A DNA stretch of 9,879 bases from Sphingobacteriales bacterium (GTDB lineage: Bacteria > Bacteroidota > Bacteroidia > Chitinophagales > Chitinophagaceae), in assembly GCA_947463665.1 (NCBI GenBank), contig CANHUD010000065.1, positions 1 through 9,879 of the forward strand. Direction: 5' to 3'. The notes beneath the pieces were generated by a model, which was not told where the DNA came from, searched no databases, and saw only the letters and a program-made list of their open reading frames with translations. The translations under genes were made by a program, and so were the position numbers. How positions within the stretch are numbered: position 1 is the first letter of the stretch; the number at the start of each line of letters is the position of its first letter. This document shows, piece after piece, positions 6,350 to 9,879 of the stretch.

Positions 6350-6354
6350 TTGTT
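6338..6354 (+). other. Short perfect inverted repeat spanning a stop codon
   Basis: AACAATC (6338-6344), loop CTT, GATTGTT (6348-6354) forms a perfect 7-bp stem around the TGA at 6347-6349. It is AT-rich and has no T-tract downstream, so it is a poor intrinsic terminator. It could be a weak 3'-end structure or chance. Confidence 0.25.
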
Positions 6355-6408
6355 GAACCAGCCTTCTGTAGTATTGTTATACATGAACACGGCACCGGAA
6401 AAAAAATG

Positions 6409-6438
6409 TTTGTGATCCGCTCTGCTGAAGTATTTTTG
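6409..6438 (+). promoter_or_regulatory. Promoter of the sdhCAB operon (TTTG-N18-TATTTTTG)
   Basis: A -33 element TTTG at 6409-6412 and a -7 element TATTTTTG at 6431-6438 are separated by 18 nt, matching the Bacteroidota consensus TTTG-N(about 19)-TAnnTTTG. Transcription would start at about 6443-6446, leaving a leader of about 26-29 nt. The leader has no Shine-Dalgarno sequence (AAAATAAACCTCCCTCTATCTGT precedes the ATG in pieces), consistent with weak use of such sites in this phylum. It sits in the window's longest non-coding gap (6350-6471), in which I see no other gene. Confidence 0.72.
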
Positions 6439-6471
6439 CCTGATTGTTAAAATAAACCTCCCTCTATCTGT

Positions 6472-7182
6472 ATGAACTGGAATCAGTTTCTGACGTCTTC
6501 CGTAGGCAGAAAGTTCGTGATGGCCGCTACCGGATTGTTCCTCATATTCTTTCTCATCGTACACGCCTATGTGAACGTGAATGTACTGTTCACTAACGGA
6601 GAAGAAAATTTTAACCGAGCAGCACACTTCATGAGTTCCAATGTGCTGATCCGCACCATGGAATTCGGACTCTTCGCCGGATTCATCGTACACATCTGGC
6701 AGGGTTACCTGCTGGCCCGTCAGAACAACGCGAAACGTTCTCAAAAATATGCCATCAACGCACCTGCTCAGACCAGCCCCTGGTACTCCCGTTCCATGGC
6801 TGTTCTGGGAACGCTGATTCTTTTATTCCTGGTTATTCACTTGGCTGATTTCTGGACGCCCTCCCGATTCGGAGGTCTGCAGGATGTTCAATACGGCGAA
6901 TTCAAAACGCATAACCTTTATGCTAAAATGGATGAAGTATTTGCCAAAGAATGGGCCGTCATAGTCTACGTTCTGGGCTGCTTCTCTCTCGCCTGGCATT
7001 TACTCCATGGCTTCCAGAGCGCATTCCAGACACTGGGATGGAAACACCGTAAATACGCTGTTCTGATCGAACGCATCGGTGTTGGCTATGCTGTACTTGT
7101 ACCGCTGATCTTCGCTCTGATGCCCATTTTCATGTATTTCAATATCGAAATCCCTCTGGGAAATCTAACTTTCTTATTCTAA
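6472..7182 (+). CDS. sdhC: Succinate dehydrogenase cytochrome b subunit (B-type SdhC)
   Basis: A 236-residue integral inner-membrane protein that anchors SdhA and SdhB, binds two b hemes and passes electrons to menaquinone. Five hydrophobic segments are visible at about 15-40, 57-82, 107-128, 159-184 and 201-225. This is the architecture of B-type complex II with a single five-helix anchor. Histidines in the helices fit heme ligation: H31 (LIVHAY), H74 (FIVHIWQGY), H123 (LVIHLADFW) and H176 or H179 (WHLLHGF), comparable to the four axial ligands of the Wolinella succinogenes fumarate reductase. The N-terminal SSVGRKFVMAATG segment is characteristic of this subunit. The protein is slightly longer than the Bacillus subtilis form because of a loop at about 129-157. 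sdhA follows after 21 nt with a GGAAG motif. B-type enzymes can work as succinate dehydrogenase or fumarate reductase, and sequence alone does not settle direction. Confidence 0.95.
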   Translation: MNWNQFLTSSVGRKFVMAATGLFLIFFLIVHAYVNVNVLFTNGEENFNRAAHFMSSNVLIRTMEFGLFAGFIVHIWQGYLLARQNNAKRSQKYAINAPAQTSPWYSRSMAVLGTLILLFLVIHLADFWTPSRFGGLQDVQYGEFKTHNLYAKMDEVFAKEWAVIVYVLGCFSLAWHLLHGFQSAFQTLGWKHRKYAVLIERIGVGYAVLVPLIFALMPIFMYFNIEIPLGNLTFLF

Positions 7183-7203
7183 ACCTAAAACTGGAAGAAC
7201 GAT

Positions 7204-9177
7204 ATGCTCGACGCAAGAATTCCCGCCGGTCCGCTTGATGACAAATGGAACGCGTATAAATCTACGGTCCGACTGGTCAACCCGGCCAATAAACGCAAGC
7301 TGGAGGTCATCGTAGTGGGTACCGGACTGGCCGGTGCCTCGGCCGCTGCCACACTGGGTGAACTGGGGTACAAAGTGAAAGCTTTCTGCTTTCAGGATTC
7401 CCCCCGCCGCGCACACTCGATCGCTGCGCAGGGTGGTATAAATGCCGCAAAAAATTACCAGAATGACGGCGACTCAGTCTATCGTCTCTTTTACGATACT
7501 ATCAAAGGTGGCGACTACCGTGCCCGCGAGGCCAATGTACACCGCCTTGCAGAAGTGAGTACCTCTATCATCGACCAGTGCGTTGCACAGGGCGTACCAT
7601 TCGCCCGTGAATACGGTGGTCTGCTCAGCAACCGTTCTTTCGGTGGAACACAGGTACAGCGTACCTTCTACGCTGCCGGCCAGACCGGTCAGCAGCTGCT
7701 CATCGGTGCTTACCAGGCCCTTGAACGTCAGGTCGCCCTGGGTAATGTTACCATGTATGCCCGCCATGAAATGCTGGACGTAGTGGTCATCGACGGCAAA
7801 GCGCGCGGTATCATCGCCCGTAACCTCGTATCCGGTGAACTGGAAAGGCATTTCGGCCACGCCGTTCTGCTTTGCTCCGGTGGCTACGGAAACGTTTTCT
7901 ATCTCTCTACAAATGCCATGGGCTCCAATGTAACAGCCGCATGGAAAGCGCATAAGAAAGGAGCCTATTTCGGAAATCCCTGCTTCACGCAGATCCACCC
8001 AACCTGTATCCCGGTAAGCGGTGATCATCAGTCGAAACTGACGCTCATGTCGGAATCGCTCCGTAACGACGGCCGGATCTGGGTGCCTAAAAAACAAGGC
8101 GATAACCGCAAACCCGGCGATATCCCGGAAGACGAACGCGATTATTACCTGGAACGCAGATATCCTGCTTTCGGTAACCTCGTTCCCCGCGATGTAGCCT
8201 CCCGCGCAGCCAAAGAGCGTTGTGATGCCGGCTATGGAGTGGGTTCATCAAAACAGGCAGTATATCTGGATTACGCGGCAGCTATCGAACGCTACGGAAA
8301 AGCTGAAGTCAACAAGCGCAATCTGGGCAGCGTAGACGCCGCTACCATCCGCCAGCTGGGCATGGACGTGGTCAAAGAGAAATACGGGAATCTGTTCGAT
8401 ATGTACGAAAAGATCACCGGCGAAAATCCATACGAAGTGCCGATGCGCATCTATCCGGCCGTACACTATACCATGGGCGGCCTCTGGGTAGATTATGAAC
8501 TGATGACCACCGTTCCGGGCCTATATGCCCTCGGTGAAGCAAACTTCAGCGATCATGGTGCCAACCGACTGGGTGCATCCGCGCTTATGCAGGGGCTGGC
8601 AGATGGCTATTTCGTAGTCCCTTACACCATTGGTAATTACCTGGCAGATGAGATCCGGACAACATCAATGGCTACCGATCATCCAGCCTTCGCTGAAGCG
8701 GAGAAAGCAGTGGCCGACCGCCTGCACACGCTGATCAATATCAAGGGTAACCAGTCTGCCGAGAGTTTCCACAAACGTCTGGGTAAGATCATGTGGGATA
8801 AATGTGGTATGGCACGCAGCGAAGAAGGACTCAAACAGGCAATTGAAGAGATTCGTGCACTCAAAAAAGAATTCTGGACAGACCTCCGTGTCCCAGGAAC
8901 CGTAAACGGCCTCAATCCAGAACTGGACAAAGCCGGAAGAGTAGCCGACTTCATTGAACTGGGAGAACTGATGTGCATCGACGCCCTCACCCGAAACGAA
9001 AGCTGTGGCGGTCACTTCCGCGAAGAATACCAGACACCGGATGGAGAAGCCCTCCGCGATGATGCCAACTATATGTTCGTGTCCGCCTGGGAATTCAAAG
9101 GTGAAAACAACTGGGATCTTCACAAAGAAGAACTGCTCTATGATGTAGTTAAACCCAGCCAGCGCAGCTACAAATAA
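7204..9177 (+). CDS. sdhA: Succinate dehydrogenase/fumarate reductase flavoprotein subunit SdhA
   Basis: A 657-residue flavoprotein that oxidises succinate to fumarate on the cytoplasmic face and passes electrons to SdhB. Visible motifs: FAD-binding VVGTGLAG at 37-44; RRAHSIAAQGGINAA at 68-82 with His71 at the covalent-FAD position; substrate-binding HPT at 265-267; catalytic arginine Arg329 in VPRDVASRA; active-site His421 in HYTMGGLWVD; and FAD-contact segment GEANFSDHGANRLGASALMQGLADG at 444-468. The C-terminal helical and capping region (about 500-657) includes ARSEEGL, as in the family. Length fits the longer B-type flavoproteins of Bacteroidota and epsilonproteobacteria. The ATG is preceded by GGAAG at about 8 nt. 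Codons are biased to CGT/CGC, GGT and AAA, and the DNA is richer in G+C than the upstream genes, fitting high expression. Cotranscribed with sdhC and sdhB (31-nt gap to sdhB). Confidence 0.97.
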   Translation: MLDARIPAGPLDDKWNAYKSTVRLVNPANKRKLEVIVVGTGLAGASAAATLGELGYKVKAFCFQDSPRRAHSIAAQGGINAAKNYQNDGDSVYRLFYDTIKGGDYRAREANVHRLAEVSTSIIDQCVAQGVPFAREYGGLLSNRSFGGTQVQRTFYAAGQTGQQLLIGAYQALERQVALGNVTMYARHEMLDVVVIDGKARGIIARNLVSGELERHFGHAVLLCSGGYGNVFYLSTNAMGSNVTAAWKAHKKGAYFGNPCFTQIHPTCIPVSGDHQSKLTLMSESLRNDGRIWVPKKQGDNRKPGDIPEDERDYYLERRYPAFGNLVPRDVASRAAKERCDAGYGVGSSKQAVYLDYAAAIERYGKAEVNKRNLGSVDAATIRQLGMDVVKEKYGNLFDMYEKITGENPYEVPMRIYPAVHYTMGGLWVDYELMTTVPGLYALGEANFSDHGANRLGASALMQGLADGYFVVPYTIGNYLADEIRTTSMATDHPAFAEAEKAVADRLHTLINIKGNQSAESFHKRLGKIMWDKCGMARSEEGLKQAIEEIRALKKEFWTDLRVPGTVNGLNPELDKAGRVADFIELGELMCIDALTRNESCGGHFREEYQTPDGEALRDDANYMFVSAWEFKGENNWDLHKEELLYDVVKPSQRSYK

Positions 9178-9208
9178 ATTTTAATAACGCAGCATTAACT
9201 TCCTCTAT

Positions 9209-9879
9209 ATGCAACACTACAACATGAATCTGACCCTGAAAGTATGGCGTCAGAAAGACAGGAACGACACCGGTGCCTTTGAGACCTATCCGGTCAGCAA
9301 TGTATCTTCTGAAATGTCCTTCCTGGAAATGTTCGATGTGCTTAATGAAAAACTGATCGCAGAAGGAAAAGAACCCATCGCATTTGATCATGACTGCCGC
9401 GAAGGCATCTGCGGAATGTGCTCTATGGTGATCAACGGTCGCCCCCACGGCCCCTGGAAAGAAACCACTACCTGTCAGCTGCACATGCGTGAATATAAAG
9501 ACGGTGATACCATTGTGGTAGAACCCTGGCGGGCCAATGCTTTCCCAGTGCTGAAAGACCTGATGGTTGACCGCAGTTCGTTCGACCGGATCATTCAGGC
9601 TGGTGGCTATGTTTCCGTAAATACCGGTAATGCGGTTGACGGGAATGCACTACCTATCGAAAAAGAGAAGGCCGATGAATCCTTCGCTGCCGCCGCCTGT
9701 ATCGGTTGCGGTGCCTGTGTAGCTGCCTGCAAGAACTCCTCTGCCATGCTCTTCCTGTCTGCCAAAGTGTCGCACCTGTCGCTCCTGCCTCAGGGTGAAC
9801 CGGAAAAGAAAAACCGAGTGGTCAATATGGTGGCACAAATGGACAAAGAAGGTTTCGGTAGCTGTACCAACACATACTC
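9209..9879 (+). CDS. sdhB: Succinate dehydrogenase iron-sulfur subunit SdhB (3'-truncated by window end)
   Basis: The frame is open to the last base, giving 223 residues of an expected roughly 245-255. SdhB carries electrons from FADH2 in SdhA to the SdhC hemes through three clusters. The plant-type [2Fe-2S] site is C63-x4-C68-x2-C71 (DHDCREGICGMC) with C89 (TTTCQ). The [4Fe-4S] site is C164-x2-C167-x2-C170 (CIGCGAC). C174 would be the first ligand of the [3Fe-4S] site, which continues at C219 (GFGSCTNTY); the remaining cysteine of the usual C-terminal ECP-type motif lies beyond the window. The bacteroidete form has Lys after C174 where the ferredoxin-like motif usually has Pro. ATG 9209 gives the MQHYNMNLTLKVWRQ start; ATG 9224 (MNLTL) is a possible alternative. 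No Shine-Dalgarno sequence is evident. It is the last visible gene of the sdhCAB operon. Confidence 0.96.
   Translation, partial: MQHYNMNLTLKVWRQKDRNDTGAFETYPVSNVSSEMSFLEMFDVLNEKLIAEGKEPIAFDHDCREGICGMCSMVINGRPHGPWKETTTCQLHMREYKDGDTIVVEPWRANAFPVLKDLMVDRSSFDRIIQAGGYVSVNTGNAVDGNALPIEKEKADESFAAAACIGCGACVAACKNSSAMLFLSAKVSHLSLLPQGEPEKKNRVVNMVAQMDKEGFGSCTNTY

Noticed and set aside
6338..6354. Intrinsic terminator at the end of the 189-residue gene
   Set aside because: The 7-bp stem is AT-rich with a 3-nt loop and is not followed by a T-tract; kept only as a low-confidence inverted repeat.
6383..6450. Tiny frames upstream of sdhC (ATG 6383, 10 residues; ATG 6406, 14 residues)
   Set aside because: Too short, no ribosome site, and they overlap the -33 and -7 elements of the sdh promoter; a leader peptide would need to lie downstream of the transcription start.
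7474..8097. Minus-strand frame of 207 codons opposite sdhA
   Set aside because: Shadow of the highly conserved sdhA coding strand; arises from its biased third positions.

Overview
The window looks like an ordinary chromosomal stretch from a member of the Bacteroidota, probably a Chitinophaga-like or related lineage. Four things support this: a three-gene sdhCAB operon with a B-type, five-helix cytochrome b subunit; promoter-like TAnnTTTG boxes of the kind used by the Bacteroidota primary sigma factor; few Shine-Dalgarno sequences; and an HU/CCDC81-type membrane protein and a small conserved protein of types I associate with this phylum. The lineage is inferred from protein character, not from a database search. 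I see no RNA genes, insertion sequences, CRISPR arrays, prophage or integration signatures.

Layout. (1) 1-2435, plus strand: a tightly packed cluster made of the 3' part of an outer-membrane beta-barrel protein (TonB-dependent-receptor-like), a membrane-anchored HU/CCDC81-like protein that overlaps its stop codon by 4 nt, and a class I SAM methyltransferase with an N-terminal zinc ribbon that starts directly after the preceding stop. (2) 2404-4014, minus strand: a C-terminal processing protease (S41) whose 3' end overlaps the methyltransferase by 32 bp. (3) 4074-5752, plus strand: a BadF/BadG-type amino-sugar kinase (MurK-like) followed after 14 nt by MurQ, the N-acetylmuramic acid 6-phosphate etherase. 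Together they would turn MurNAc into GlcNAc-6-phosphate. The kinase and the protease are divergent, with 59 bp between start codons. (4) 5780-6349: a conserved protein of unknown function. (5) 6472-9879: sdhC, sdhA and the first about 90% of sdhB, preceded by the best promoter in the window (TTTG-N18-TATTTTTG).

How the genes work together. SdhCAB forms the membrane-bound succinate:quinone oxidoreductase (complex II), linking the TCA cycle to the menaquinone pool. MurK-like plus MurQ form a cell-wall sugar salvage module. The barrel protein and the S41 protease are envelope proteins, but nothing in the sequence ties them to one pathway. Coding density is very high, and the largest gap is 122 bp (6350-6471). 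I found no convincing previously undescribed system. The most useful leads are the MurK-MurQ pairing, the odd HU/CCDC81 protein that lacks a SPOR domain, and the uncharacterised 189-residue protein.
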